A stretch of DNA of 64,000 bases from Verrucomicrobiota bacterium (GTDB taxonomy: Bacteria > Verrucomicrobiota > Verrucomicrobiia > Verrucomicrobiales > Akkermansiaceae). The DNA is taken from NCBI GenBank assembly GCA_004293445.1, contig RDYP01000003.1:62001-126000 (forward strand), written 5' to 3'. Below are positions 53,738 through 62,341 of the stretch, one piece after another. The position numbers were made by a program, and so were the translations under genes. How positions within the stretch are numbered: position 1 is the stretch's first letter; every line of letters starts with the position of its first letter. The notes beneath the pieces were generated by a model. That model was not told where the DNA came from and searched no databases. It saw nothing but the letters and a program-made list of their open reading frames with translations.

Positions 53738-54799
53738 TTGGCCACCGCACGGAATACGCAACTCGACGGCTGGCGCGCCTTTGCCGTGCTGGGCGTGATC
53801 TGGCTGCACTGGGCGCCACGGGAGTGGCGTGGCGACCTGCCCTTCGAGATCGGACTCTTCTTCTTCCTCACCCTCACCGGTTTCCTCATCACCGGCGGCC
53901 TGCTGCGGGACCGGGCGCGTGGCGAAGCCACAGGTCGTCCATGGCGAAAGGCGGCACTTCGGGATTTCTTCAAACGCCGCGCGACCCGCATCTTACTGCC
54001 CTGCTACGTGGCCATGCTTTTCGCTTGGCTCTGCGGTGCGCCCGACCTGCGGGATCACCCGCTGCCCTACCTCACTCACTGGGTAAATTTCCACATCGCC
54101 ATGCTGCCGAGCTGGCCCTCGGGCACGGCACACTACTGGACGCTGGCGATTCAGGTGCAGTTCTATCTGCTTTGGCCTTTCATCGTCCACAGCATCCCTA
54201 AGCGGGCGCTGGCGTGGCTCTTCGCTGCCATGGTCGCCCTCGCGCCTTTGACCCGATGGCTGCTGCTCCACCATTTCCCACAAGTCCACCATCCGGGAGC
54301 CATCACCAGCGCAGCAGCGGACTATCTGGGAATGGGTGCCCTGCTCGCACTCGCGATGGAACGCGGTATGCCGGCGGGCGACCAAAGACTGGCCCGCGCG
54401 GCCGGGATCGCCGCCATCGCCTACCTCGCGCTCTACTCTTTCGAGCAGACCGGCCACCCCCTACCCGGACTGCGACATTTCCAGCAAAGCCTCGTCGCAC
54501 TGGCCTTCGCCGGACTCATTTCAGCCACTCTGCGCGGAATTCGCGGACCCCTCGGCCGGGCACTGGAGCACCCCACCGTGCAACACATCGGACGTTTGAG
54601 CTACGGCCTCTACCTGTTCCACACCCCGATGCCCCTGGCGCTGGGCTTCGTGCTGCCCTTTCTCTGGCATCCCGCCCTCGATGGCCCGCTGCTGGCCATC
54701 CGACTCGCAGTCTTCGGCCTCGCATCTTGGGCGGCGGCCTGGCTGTGCTGGCGCTATCTCGAACAAGCGCCCGGCCGACGAACCCGGCAGAACCGCTGA
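53738..54799 (+). CDS. Acyltransferase family 3 membrane protein (OafA/YrhL-like)
   Basis: An integral membrane acyltransferase of about 353 residues, with the opening QLDGWRAFAVLGVIWLHW (catalytic His) and about ten hydrophobic segments, such as IGLFFFLTLTGFLITGG and HYWTLAIQVQFYLLWPF. IGRLSYGLYLFHTPMPLALG near the end is typical. Such enzymes acetylate surface polysaccharides or lipids. No ATG lies near the homology start; the TTG at 53738 (translated MATARNTQLDGW) lies 55 bp past the doc stop and is the best candidate. An in-frame TTG at 53621 and ATG at 53645 lie inside doc and would add residues lacking similarity. Confidence 0.85.
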   Translation: MATARNTQLDGWRAFAVLGVIWLHWAPREWRGDLPFEIGLFFFLTLTGFLITGGLLRDRARGEATGRPWRKAALRDFFKRRATRILLPCYVAMLFAWLCGAPDLRDHPLPYLTHWVNFHIAMLPSWPSGTAHYWTLAIQVQFYLLWPFIVHSIPKRALAWLFAAMVALAPLTRWLLLHHFPQVHHPGAITSAAADYLGMGALLALAMERGMPAGDQRLARAAGIAAIAYLALYSFEQTGHPLPGLRHFQQSLVALAFAGLISATLRGIRGPLGRALEHPTVQHIGRLSYGLYLFHTPMPLALGFVLPFLWHPALDGPLLAIRLAVFGLASWAAAWLCWRYLEQAPGRRTRQNR

Positions 54800-54810
54800 A
54801 CCGCCCGCAC

Positions 54811-55380
54811 TCAGAACAGCCCGAAGAACCACTTCCGCCGTGCTTGGCGCTTGTAGCCGCCATCGCCGACCGACAGCACCCTGACCTCCACCTCGGCCAA
54901 GCCCTCACCTTTGAAGCCAATTCGCTTCGCGGCACGAGGCGAGAGATCGATGATCCGCTTGCCGATGAAAGGACCACGATCATTGACCCGGCACTTCACC
55001 GATCTGCCATTTGCCAAATTCGTCACCTCCACCATGCAGGGCAGCGGCAGGGTCTTGTGCGCGGCGATCAAATGCCACGGCATGACCTTCTCGCCGAGCG
55101 ATGTCTGACCGCGCTTCAGCCCGAAAAAGCGGGATTCGTCATACCACGAGGCGGTGCCGGTCTCCACGTGATGAATGGCCTGCTCGACATCCATCGGATG
55201 GTAACGCGAACCACGCACCGTGTAGGGTGCGTCCATGTAGCCGCGATACCCTCCGCCCGGATAGGCACAGGAGCCGACCAAAAGAAACGGCACGAGGCGC
55301 AGAGCCAACTGCCAAGGGACCGAGGCCTTCCTCGCCCCGCTGGCGAGCCCGGAAATCGCGCGACTCGTCCCCATCTTCAT
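54811..55380 (-). CDS. rlpA: RlpA-like lytic transglycosylase lipoprotein
   Basis: A 189-residue lipoprotein (lipobox VGSC at about residue 36) with the double-psi beta-barrel of RlpA, which cleaves denuded peptidoglycan strands at division sites. The core is ETGTASWYDESRFFGLKRGQ, then EKVMPWHLIAAHKTLPLPCM, then VNDRGPFIGKRIIDLSPRAA; catalytic Asp in NDRGPF and His in AAHKTLP are present. The usual TANGE is here TSLGE. There is no SPOR domain, unlike E. coli RlpA. It lies 7 bp after the HU gene and is probably co-transcribed with it. Confidence 0.88.
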   Translation of the reverse strand: MKMGTSRAISGLASGARKASVPWQLALRLVPFLLVGSCAYPGGGYRGYMDAPYTVRGSRYHPMDVEQAIHHVETGTASWYDESRFFGLKRGQTSLGEKVMPWHLIAAHKTLPLPCMVEVTNLANGRSVKCRVNDRGPFIGKRIIDLSPRAAKRIGFKGEGLAEVEVRVLSVGDGGYKRQARRKWFFGLF

Positions 55381-55387
55381 TTCCCGC

Positions 55388-55705
55388 TCACTTCTCCCGC
55401 TCGCGGATCATCGGCAAGGTGCTAGCCACCTGATCCTTCATCTCCTTGCCGGGCTTGAACTTCACCACCGCGCGAGCCGGGATCGGCACGTCCTTACCGG
55501 GATCTTTCGGGTTCCGACCAATCTTCGCCTTGGTCTCTTTCACCTGAAAGGCGCCGAAGTTCCGCATGACCACGGTATCGCCGTTGGACAGAGCTCCAGT
55601 GATCGAATCGAGGGTTCGCTGGATCACATCGAACACTTGCTGCTGGGTGAGACCGGTTTCGTTGGAGATCTTGATGACAAGCTCGCGCTTGGTGATGGTA
55701 GCCAT
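55388..55705 (-). CDS. HU/IHF family DNA-binding protein
   Basis: A 105-residue nucleoid protein with the full HU fold, TKRELVIKISNETGLTQQQV then FGAFQVKETKAKIGRNPKDP. The Pro for DNA intercalation follows in the arm region (GKDVPIPARAVVKFKPGKEM). The extra 10-residue tail after the HU core is short and charged. It begins at ATG 55705, where homology starts. It is followed closely by rlpA. HU-type proteins bend DNA in replication, recombination and gene control. Confidence 0.92.
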   Translation of the reverse strand: MATITKRELVIKISNETGLTQQQVFDVIQRTLDSITGALSNGDTVVMRNFGAFQVKETKAKIGRNPKDPGKDVPIPARAVVKFKPGKEMKDQVASTLPMIREREK

Positions 55706-55789
55706 GACTGCTCGGATAAAGTGATGTTGCCGTGAGACGCGGGGATGGGAGACCATAGGAACGGACTTTTGTCCCGCGAAAAATCCGAT

Positions 55790-56731
55790 TCATGCGGAAT
55801 CCGTGCCAGAGCCATCCGAATTCCCGATGACCGCGGCACTTGTCTTGAAATGAAGCTTCGCAACCCTGCCGAGAGCTTCCACCCCATGTTTCGCGACCAC
55901 TTGCCGCGCAGCATCGACCACCGCGGACGAGGCACCCAGTGGCAGCACGACGCCGCCAGCCGCCGATGTCTTGTCGATCCAGTCGATGAAACGCTCGCGG
56001 GCGAGGATCGATGCCGCCGCCACCGCGATGTCCGACTCGCCCTTCGTCCGTTGTTCCAACTCGATGCCGATACCCTGCTGCTTCAAGGCGCGGGCCAACA
56101 CCTCCGGGCGGGCAAACTGGTCGCTCAGCGCGCGCGGGCAGTCAGGCCGCTGGCCAGCGAGGTTGCCGATCACTTTCGCATGACCCCAAGCCAACAGGCG
56201 GTTGAGATTGCGGAACGATCCGAAAAGCTCGTTGTAGCGCTCCGGACCGATCGCCACCACCGAGGTCGCGATACCCGGCACCGCGCGAATTTTCTCCGCC
56301 AACTCGCGGATCCGCCGACCACTGGCGATCCGCTTGGAATCCATCACCCCAGCCGCCTTCAGAGCCCGCGCCACGCCGGCATCCGTGTAAACGCCGGCAA
56401 CCACCAGCGGCCCGAAATAATCACCCTTCCCACTCTCATCGATCCCGAAATGCGGCGCAAACATCGCAGGATCCAACTCCTCCTCGTAGCCCAACTTCGC
56501 CTCACCCAAAACCTCCGGCTCCAGGAGAAATCGAATAAAGTCCTCCGTCTCCCTACCCTGCACCAGCACCTTCGGACCCTTCTCATAGACCGCCACATGC
56601 AGCTTCCCCTTCTTCGCCGCATAAAGCGTATGCGGCTTCGGCTCGAACTCATAACCACGCTCCTCCAGCAACTCGCGCAGGCGCGCCGCTTGAGCGGCGG
56701 TCAAAAGCGCGGTGTGCGAAGTCAGGGCCAC
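55790..56731 (-). CDS. rnhC: Ribonuclease HIII
   Basis: A 313-residue RNase HIII. The N-terminal TBP-like substrate-binding domain (ERGYEFEPKPHTLYAAKKGK, LHVAVYEKGPKVLVQG) is followed by the RNase H domain, opening with HFGIDESGKGDYFGPLVVAG, whose DESGKGD carries the first catalytic Asp/Glu pair. Asp in AAGVMDSKRIAS and Asp in KGESDIAVAAASILARERF complete the site. The GTG at 56731 is the most likely start; an upstream stretch in frame has no similarity. The gene is divergent from mutY by 77 bp. Confidence 0.9.
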   Translation of the reverse strand: MALTSHTALLTAAQAARLRELLEERGYEFEPKPHTLYAAKKGKLHVAVYEKGPKVLVQGRETEDFIRFLLEPEVLGEAKLGYEEELDPAMFAPHFGIDESGKGDYFGPLVVAGVYTDAGVARALKAAGVMDSKRIASGRRIRELAEKIRAVPGIATSVVAIGPERYNELFGSFRNLNRLLAWGHAKVIGNLAGQRPDCPRALSDQFARPEVLARALKQQGIGIELEQRTKGESDIAVAAASILARERFIDWIDKTSAAGGVVLPLGASSAVVDAARQVVAKHGVEALGRVAKLHFKTSAAVIGNSDGSGTDSA

Positions 56732-56808
56732 GGCACAAAAGCAAACCGGAATGCGGCATGCGGAAAGCGGAAATTTGTATTCCGCCCGATCCCACCCATC
56801 CTCCGTCC

Positions 56809-57852
56809 GTGCTGAAACCCTCCGCCACCCGATCCCCGCTCGACGCAAGCGCCGAATTCCGCGCGGCCATCCGCACCTGGTTCGAAAAGGAAGGCCGCGA
56901 CTACCCCTGGCGGCGCACCCGCGAACCCTATGCCGTACTGGTCTCCGAGGTGATGCTCCAGCAAACCCAAATCGCCACCGTTCTCGGCCGCGGATTTTAC
57001 ACCCGCTTCCTCGAACGATTTCCCGAGGTCACGAGCCTCGCCGCCGCGGACGATGACTCCCTGCTGAAAGCCTGGGAAGGCCTCGGCTACTACCGCCGCG
57101 CCCGGATGCTACGGGAAACAGCCCGCGCCGTGATCGCACGCCACGACGGCCGCTTTCCCACCGAGCCCGATGCCCTGCTCGCCCTCCCGGGTATCGGCCC
57201 CTACACCGCCGGTGCACTGCTGTCCTTCGCCTTCGAAATCCCCGCTCCATTGGTCGATGGCAATGTCGCCCGCGTGCTCTCGCGCCTCCTCGACCACTCC
57301 GCCCCCATCGATGCCGGACCCACCTTAAAATGGCTCTGGGACATCGCCGGACAGCTGCTCGATCCCGACCACCCGCGCGCCTACAATTCCGCACTGATGG
57401 AGCTCGGCCAGACCCACTGCCGCCCGGGCGTCCCCGATTGCCTCGCCTGCCCCGTCGCCCACTTTTGCCAAACCCGCGACCCCGCCAGGCTACCCGTAAA
57501 AGCCAAACGAGCGACGATCGAAGCCATCGACGAACACGTCATCCACAGCCTGCACGAGGGGCAAATCCTGCTCTCCCGCCAAGGCAAAGGCCGCCGCGAA
57601 GGCATGTGGCGCCTGCCCGTCCGAGACCCGGCCCTACTGGCCGATCTTCCCCTGCTCCATCGCCGGAAATACGGCATCACCCGCTATCGCGTCACCCTCC
57701 ACGTCCACAGCTGCCCGCCCGACCATCCCGCCGCCCAAGCGGGACCGGACGACGCGTGGGTCGATCTGGATGAAATCGCCACCCGCGTCATGCCACCCGC
57801 CGACCGGGCCGCTCTTGCCGCTCTGGACCCCGACGCGGAAGAAATCGCGTGA
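56809..57852 (+). CDS. mutY: A/G-specific adenine glycosylase
   Basis: A 347-residue MutY, which removes adenine mispaired with 8-oxoguanine. The catalytic Glu is in VSEVMLQQTQIATV, the HhH-GPD motif is LLALPGIGPYTAGALLSF, and the catalytic Asp is in APLVDGNVARVLSRLL. The [4Fe-4S] cluster ligands are CRPGVPDCLACPVAHFC (Cx6Cx2Cx5C). A C-terminal Nudix-like domain for 8-oxoG recognition runs from about residue 240. A GTG at 56809 and an ATG at 56758 are both in frame; GTG is nearer the conserved fold. Fe-S dependence ties it to the SUF operon. Confidence 0.93.
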   Translation: MLKPSATRSPLDASAEFRAAIRTWFEKEGRDYPWRRTREPYAVLVSEVMLQQTQIATVLGRGFYTRFLERFPEVTSLAAADDDSLLKAWEGLGYYRRARMLRETARAVIARHDGRFPTEPDALLALPGIGPYTAGALLSFAFEIPAPLVDGNVARVLSRLLDHSAPIDAGPTLKWLWDIAGQLLDPDHPRAYNSALMELGQTHCRPGVPDCLACPVAHFCQTRDPARLPVKAKRATIEAIDEHVIHSLHEGQILLSRQGKGRREGMWRLPVRDPALLADLPLLHRRKYGITRYRVTLHVHSCPPDHPAAQAGPDDAWVDLDEIATRVMPPADRAALAALDPDAEEIA

Positions 57853-57886
57853 GAGCAGCGCCTTCCTTTGCTTCATTCCTCCCCAG

Positions 57887-58669
57887 ATGACACTCCTCGC
57901 GCGCTGCACTTCCGCCGCTCTCGCAGCGGCCCTGCTGTCGGCCTGCGCCATCACCCCACCCAGCCCCGCTGCCGACCCCTCCCCACCAGGCAGCGCCGTG
58001 CGCCGCGAAGCCGCCGCCCGCCTCTGCGCCGTGATCGTCTCCGACAGGTCGACCCTCGATCCCTGGATGTCGGCATTCTCCTCACAAAGGCACACCCCCG
58101 ACGATGCCGATGGCGGCTCTGGCATCCCCATCAGTCCCGACGGCTACTTCCTCACTGCAGACCACGTGCTCGCCCGCTCTTCTGGCAAAAACGTTTTCAT
58201 CATCCACACCCAACAAGGACCACCGCGCGCCACCCGCGCCCGTATCGTCTGGCGCTCCGCATCCAGCGACCTTGCCCTGCTCCACATCCCCCTTCCCACA
58301 CCACGCCACTACCAGTGGACCGACCCCGACCAATGGCTGCCACTCGGCACCCCCGTCATGCACTCCGGCATCGCCACCGGCCACCGCAGCCGACCGGGAA
58401 AACTCGTCACCCCCGTCCCTCCAGGCCGACCCGCCCGCTTCAAACATGACATCCCACTCGAACCCGGCGATAGCGGAGGCGCGGTGATCGATGCCCAGGG
58501 CCGGCTCGTCGGTGTGAATTCCGCCGTCGAATTCCTCATCCCCATCGACACCGCGTTTTTCATCGAGTCCGAGGCCAACCGCCCCAATCTCCGCGGCCTG
58601 CAGCGGGTGATCGGGGCCGATCGCCGGCGCCACCCATCCCCCACCCGGCTCGCCGCCGCCACGCCATGA
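57887..58669 (+). CDS. Trypsin-like serine protease lipoprotein
   Basis: A 260-residue lipoprotein (lipobox LLSAC near residue 20) with a trypsin-like/DegP-type protease fold. The catalytic triad is complete: His in FLTADHVLARS, Asp in SASSDLALLHIP and Ser in LEPGDSGGAVIDAQ. There is no PDZ domain. It begins at the ATG 57887, 34 bp after mutY, and overlaps the next lipoprotein gene by four bases (ATGA, 58666-58669). A role in envelope protein processing is likely, substrate unknown. Confidence 0.85.
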   Translation: MTLLARCTSAALAAALLSACAITPPSPAADPSPPGSAVRREAAARLCAVIVSDRSTLDPWMSAFSSQRHTPDDADGGSGIPISPDGYFLTADHVLARSSGKNVFIIHTQQGPPRATRARIVWRSASSDLALLHIPLPTPRHYQWTDPDQWLPLGTPVMHSGIATGHRSRPGKLVTPVPPGRPARFKHDIPLEPGDSGGAVIDAQGRLVGVNSAVEFLIPIDTAFFIESEANRPNLRGLQRVIGADRRRHPSPTRLAAATP

Positions 58670-59070
58670 GACTCCTCCCCCTGCTGGTGCTGTCACTCGC
58701 CGCCTGCGCACCGACCCCACAAAACTGGGCCGCCAGCTGGTCGGAACACGCCGCCAAGGACCGCATCATGCTCGTCCGCACCACGCCCGAAACCCTCGGC
58801 CATCGCCGCCTCATCCATCAAAGCAACGCCCACCCCGATCTCGACCAATTCCTCAAACGCAAGGGATTTCCCGACTTCATCGCCGAGGCCTCCAGTGAAG
58901 ACCGGCAGTACCTGATCCTTTATTACCTCGACTCCTCCCTCGCCTTCTCCGGCCGCACCCGTCGCAGCCCCGGCACCCGCATGGACTTCGATGGACCGTA
59001 CCCGATGACCGGACACGAATGCTCCCTACTCCGGGAACTCCAGCGCTCCAGCGAGGCAGGAAGCCACTGA
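58666..59070 (+). CDS. Small lipoprotein
   Basis: A 134-residue lipoprotein (lipobox LAAC, Cys at residue 14). The mature part contains QNWAASWSEHAAKDRIMLVR and a compact region LDQFLKRKGFPDFIAEASSE then QYLILYYLDSSLAFSGRTRR. No family is recognised. Its ATG overlaps the stop of the protease gene, so the two are translated together and may act together at the envelope. It precedes the TonB receptor gene by 60 bp. Confidence 0.7.
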   Translation: MRLLPLLVLSLAACAPTPQNWAASWSEHAAKDRIMLVRTTPETLGHRRLIHQSNAHPDLDQFLKRKGFPDFIAEASSEDRQYLILYYLDSSLAFSGRTRRSPGTRMDFDGPYPMTGHECSLLRELQRSSEAGSH

Positions 59071-59130
59071 TCCCAGCACAGCGAAATTTTCCCCCAAGAA
59101 AACCGCCGCCGCCCCGTTCCGCTCCCAGCC

Positions 59131-61224
59131 ATGCGCTTGCTTCACTTCCTGGCCTTCGTGCCGCTCGCCGTCCACGGTCAAAACCTGCTCGTCCCGCTCG
59201 TCACCACCGCCTCCCGCATCGAAAGCACGGCGACCGATAGCACCCACACGATCTCACGCATCCCCGCATCCTTCCTCGAAGAAAATACCCGCCGCACCCT
59301 CCCGGAGGCCCTCCAATTCACACCCGGCATCCTCGTTCAAAAAACCGCCCACGGCCACGGCTCACCCTTCGTCCGCGGACTCACCGGCCGCCAAAATTTG
59401 CTGCTGGTCGACGGCGTCCGCCTCAACAACTCCACCTGGCGCGGCGGCCCCGTCCAATACTGGAACACCATCGACCCCTACTCCATCGACCACCTCGAAC
59501 TCGTCAAAAGCCAAGGCTCCGTCCTCTTCGGCTCCGACGCCGCCGGCGGCACCCTCAACGCTTCCAGCAAATCCGCGGACTTCGATGATTTCGACGACGA
59601 CACTCTCTTCCATCACGGCTCCGCCTACTACGGATATCGGAGCAATGGCAACGGCTCCCACATCGGCCGCATTGAAGACGCTTTCGGGGTCGGTGGAAAA
59701 TTCGGACTCTTCCTCGGCCTCAGCGCGAAGGACTACGGCGACATCCGCGACTCCGCTGTCGGACGGATGCGCGGCACCGGCTACCCCGAACAGGACCTCG
59801 ACTTCCGCTTCGACCTCGCCCTCGACCCCCAGACCACCCTCACCCTGCTCCACCAACAGGTGAATCAGGACGAAGTGCCACGCTGGCATTCCACCCTCGC
59901 CAACCCCGGCTGGCAACACGCAGGACACCTCAGCGCCCCCGGCACCTGGCTGGCGCGCACCCTCGACCAAGAACGTTCACTCAGCTACCTGAGGATCGAT
60001 CGCGAAAATACCGACGCCTCCCTCGTCAAACGCTGCAGCGCCACTCTTTCCTACCAAACCGGCCGCGATTCCGAATCGCAAATCCGCTCCGCCACCGACC
60101 ACCGCTACCAAGTCGCGGAAGTCGACACCCTCGGCCTCGACCTCTCCTTTGAATCCCCTATCGGCAACGACGACCTCGTTTACGGCATCGATTACTACCA
60201 CGACCGCGTCGACTCCGAAGGCTACCGCAAGCGCGGCGCTGGCGCCCTCCTGCCCGATCCCTCGAACCGCCCGCTCGCCGACGATTCCAGTTACGATCTC
60301 TTCGGCGCTTACAGCCAGTATCTCTGGCGTCCGCACGATGCCTTCGAGCTGAGCGCAGGGGCCCGCTACACCCACGCCGCTGCCGAGCTCGGGCGCTACT
60401 ACGATGCTAGTACCCGGACCGATGCCTTCGATGCCGGGCGCGACTGGGACAATCTCGTCGGATCCCTGCGCGGCCTCTACCGCCTCAGCGGCTCTTGGAG
60501 CCTCTACGGCGGCGCCTCCCAGGCCTTCCGCGCGCCCAATCTCGACGACCTCTCCGGCAACCTCACCACCCGTTCCGGCATCGCCGCCACAGGCTCGGCC
60601 GACGTTGCGCCGGAAAATTATCTCACCTACGAGCTCGGCGTCCGACACGCCAGCGAGCGAACTTCCCTCAATCTCGCCATCTTCCATACCGATATCGACG
60701 ACCTCATCGTCGCCGTGCCAACCACCGACGGAGGCGCCACCACGGTCGCCACCAACGGCCGCGACGGCTACCTCTACGGCGTCGAACTGGAAGCAGCCTG
60801 GACCTTCCACCCCTGCTGGACCCTATCCGGCTTCGCCGCCTGGCAAGACGGCCGGACCGCGACGAACACCTTCATCGGCGGCCCGCTCCTCGACGAACCG
60901 GCTTCCCGCCTGCTTCCCCTCAGCGGCTCCCTCGCCCTGCGCTGGACCGCAGCCTCGGAGAAATTCTGGATCGAAGGCCGCCTCCTTGCCTCAGCCGAGG
61001 AAAACCGCCTCAACATCTCCGACCGCGCCGACACCCAACGCATCCCCAGCGGCGGCACTCCCGACTACCACGTCTGGATGCTCCACGCCGGCTGGCGCGC
61101 AAACGAGCACCTCGAACTCACCACCGGCCTCGAAAACCTTGCCGATAGCGACTACCGCATCCACGGCTCCGGCCAGAACGAACCCGGCTTCAACGCCATC
61201 CTCGGTGCCAAAGTCATGTGGTAG
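59131..61224 (+). CDS. TonB-dependent receptor (BtuB/heme-receptor-like)
   Basis: A 697-residue outer-membrane receptor. The signal peptide ends HGQ, a TonB-box-like PLVTTASRIES follows, then the plug (LPEALQFTPGILVQKTAHGH, VRGLTGRQNLLLVDGVRLNN, ELVKSQGSVLFGSDAAGGTL) and the barrel to VMW. The plug's R-x-L-T/F-G-R-x-x-L-L-L-V-D pattern is seen in heme, colicin and vitamin B12 type receptors. Substrate cannot be decided. No cobalamin riboswitch or Fur box could be placed in the 60-bp upstream gap. It may be co-transcribed with the two lipoprotein genes before it. Confidence 0.9.
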   Translation: MRLLHFLAFVPLAVHGQNLLVPLVTTASRIESTATDSTHTISRIPASFLEENTRRTLPEALQFTPGILVQKTAHGHGSPFVRGLTGRQNLLLVDGVRLNNSTWRGGPVQYWNTIDPYSIDHLELVKSQGSVLFGSDAAGGTLNASSKSADFDDFDDDTLFHHGSAYYGYRSNGNGSHIGRIEDAFGVGGKFGLFLGLSAKDYGDIRDSAVGRMRGTGYPEQDLDFRFDLALDPQTTLTLLHQQVNQDEVPRWHSTLANPGWQHAGHLSAPGTWLARTLDQERSLSYLRIDRENTDASLVKRCSATLSYQTGRDSESQIRSATDHRYQVAEVDTLGLDLSFESPIGNDDLVYGIDYYHDRVDSEGYRKRGAGALLPDPSNRPLADDSSYDLFGAYSQYLWRPHDAFELSAGARYTHAAAELGRYYDASTRTDAFDAGRDWDNLVGSLRGLYRLSGSWSLYGGASQAFRAPNLDDLSGNLTTRSGIAATGSADVAPENYLTYELGVRHASERTSLNLAIFHTDIDDLIVAVPTTDGGATTVATNGRDGYLYGVELEAAWTFHPCWTLSGFAAWQDGRTATNTFIGGPLLDEPASRLLPLSGSLALRWTAASEKFWIEGRLLASAEENRLNISDRADTQRIPSGGTPDYHVWMLHAGWRANEHLELTTGLENLADSDYRIHGSGQNEPGFNAILGAKVMW

Positions 61225-61366
61225 CCACCGCAGCCAAGCCACCCACCCCAAGCCGCCGCCATCACAGCCTCTTGTCACGATACGCGACTCAATAAACTCC
61301 AGCGCCCTGCATGACTTTTACCGATTTCATGCCCGACATTTTTTCTTCATCTTCGCCTGAAGCGAC

Positions 61367-61449
61367 GAGCCAGGAGCCAGGGGTCAGGAGCCAGGGGCCA
61401 GGGGTCAGGGGTCAGGGGTCAGGGGGTCGGGGGTCGGGGGTCGGGGGGC
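61367..61449 (+). repeat. G-rich minisatellite (G-quadruplex candidate)
   Basis: Imperfect copies of a unit near GAGCCAGGGGTCAG give way to 7-base units GGGGTCA and then GGGGGTC. On the plus strand at least seven G-tracts of four or more are separated by two or three bases, so a stable G-quadruplex is possible. It lies about 140 bases after the TonB receptor stop codon. Confidence 0.9.
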
Positions 61450-61557
61450 AAAGCCAAATGGGGGCAGCCATAGGAGTGCCGAATTGCAGTCGGCTTGGAC
61501 GGTCGGCGCAAATGAACCGCCACCGAACCGCCCATCGGCAGCCGCCGCCTAAAACCC

Positions 61558-61678
61558 GGTAGGGCTGGACCGCCGGGCCGGCCCACTTCACCCCCGAAGG
61601 CGAATCGCCCAAGAATCGCCAATCCCCCGCCTCCACCACCAATGGCAAAGTGGGACCGCCTAGCAGTCAGTCCCTACC
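61558..61678. repeat. Palindromic repeat, unit A (121 bp)
   Basis: Opens GGTAGGGCTGGACCGCC and closes with GTCAGTCCCTACC; the ends are inverted repeats (GGTAGGG/CCCTACC) with a GC-rich left arm and the right arm GTGGGACCGCCTAGCAGTCAG. The two ends can pair into a long hairpin around a variable centre. An 11-base A/T-rich spacer separates it from unit B. Confidence 0.85.
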
Positions 61679-61689
61679 ATTCCAAAAAA

Positions 61690-61811
61690 GGTAGGGCTGG
61701 ACCGCCGGGCCGGCCGACTCTCACCCCCGTGGGCGAATCGCAGAAGCACCCGCCGAGGAACTGCCCTTCCGCCGCCGGTAAAGTGGGACCGCCTGGCAGT
61801 CGGTCCCTACC
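61690..61811. repeat. Palindromic repeat, unit B (122 bp)
   Basis: Same ends and arms as unit A (GGTAGGGCTGGACCGCC at the left, GCAGTCGGTCCCTACC at the right), with a divergent centre. The two units are direct tandem copies. A diverged relative lies at 911-990. No coding capacity; possibly a non-autonomous mobile repeat. Confidence 0.85.
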
Positions 61812-61862
61812 ATTCATCAATCCCCCAACCCATCACCTTTTCCCGACTACAAAGAAAAAATG

Positions 61863-61894
61863 CCTGTCCCTTTGTTTGCCTGTCCCTTTGTTTG
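61863..61894. repeat. 16-bp tandem duplication
   Basis: CCTGTCCCTTTGTTTG is present twice, head to tail, without a mismatch. It follows an A-rich stretch and lies just before the short hairpin at 61973. Confidence 0.9.
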
Positions 61895-62341
61895 CGCTCA
61901 TCAGAACATGGCGCATGTAGCCGATGTCCAAAATGGGCTGGTCGGGGAGTGTGATCTGCATGATATCGCCGGGAAAGTTGCAGAAATGGCAACTTTCACG
62001 AAAAAATCCAGCATTATCCACGACGGCGTCGCAGCGAGCGATTCGCGCTGTCATGGATTTTTCTTAGCGGGAAGTCGCGAGCGCCATCCGCAAGCGGCCG
62101 ACCGCCACCTGAAGCGCAAGCATGATGCTTTCGCGGGTGGTCACGTCTTCAATGTATTCGAGCTTGTTGACCAGGGTGACGGACGCTTTGTCGCAGGTCC
62201 GGCAGAAAAATGCCAAGCATCCAGTCGCAAGCAGGCTCAGGGGGTTGCTCCATAGAACAACGCCTCCCAATGGGGATTTAGCCTATTTATGCCTTTAAAA
62301 ATGATCAAATATGTCATTCTAGCTGGTCTTCATCGGCCGAA
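61895..62341. other. Repeat-rich gap before the AT-rich gene
   Basis: Includes a perfect 9-bp stem (GAAAGTTGC/GCAACTTTC) around a 7-base loop at 61973-61997. Two frames without any recognisable similarity cross the area (61833-62054 and 62064-62270, both minus); the second begins at TTG and could be a small protein of 68 residues, but support is weak. The base composition moves toward A/T from 62275 on. Confidence 0.4.

Noticed and set aside
59040-59130. GCCACTG before the second TonB receptor, considered as part of a cobalamin riboswitch.
   Set aside because: The match is a single short word inside the preceding gene; the B12 box and the rest of the core are missing.
61367-61811. Repeats considered as a CRISPR array.
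   Set aside because: Units are either contiguous minisatellite or two long palindromic copies; there are no regular spacers and no cas genes.
61833-62054. A minus-strand frame of 73 codons in the repeat-rich gap.
   Set aside because: It runs over the 16-bp tandem duplication and the hairpin, has no recognisable domain, and is more likely chance coding in repeat sequence.
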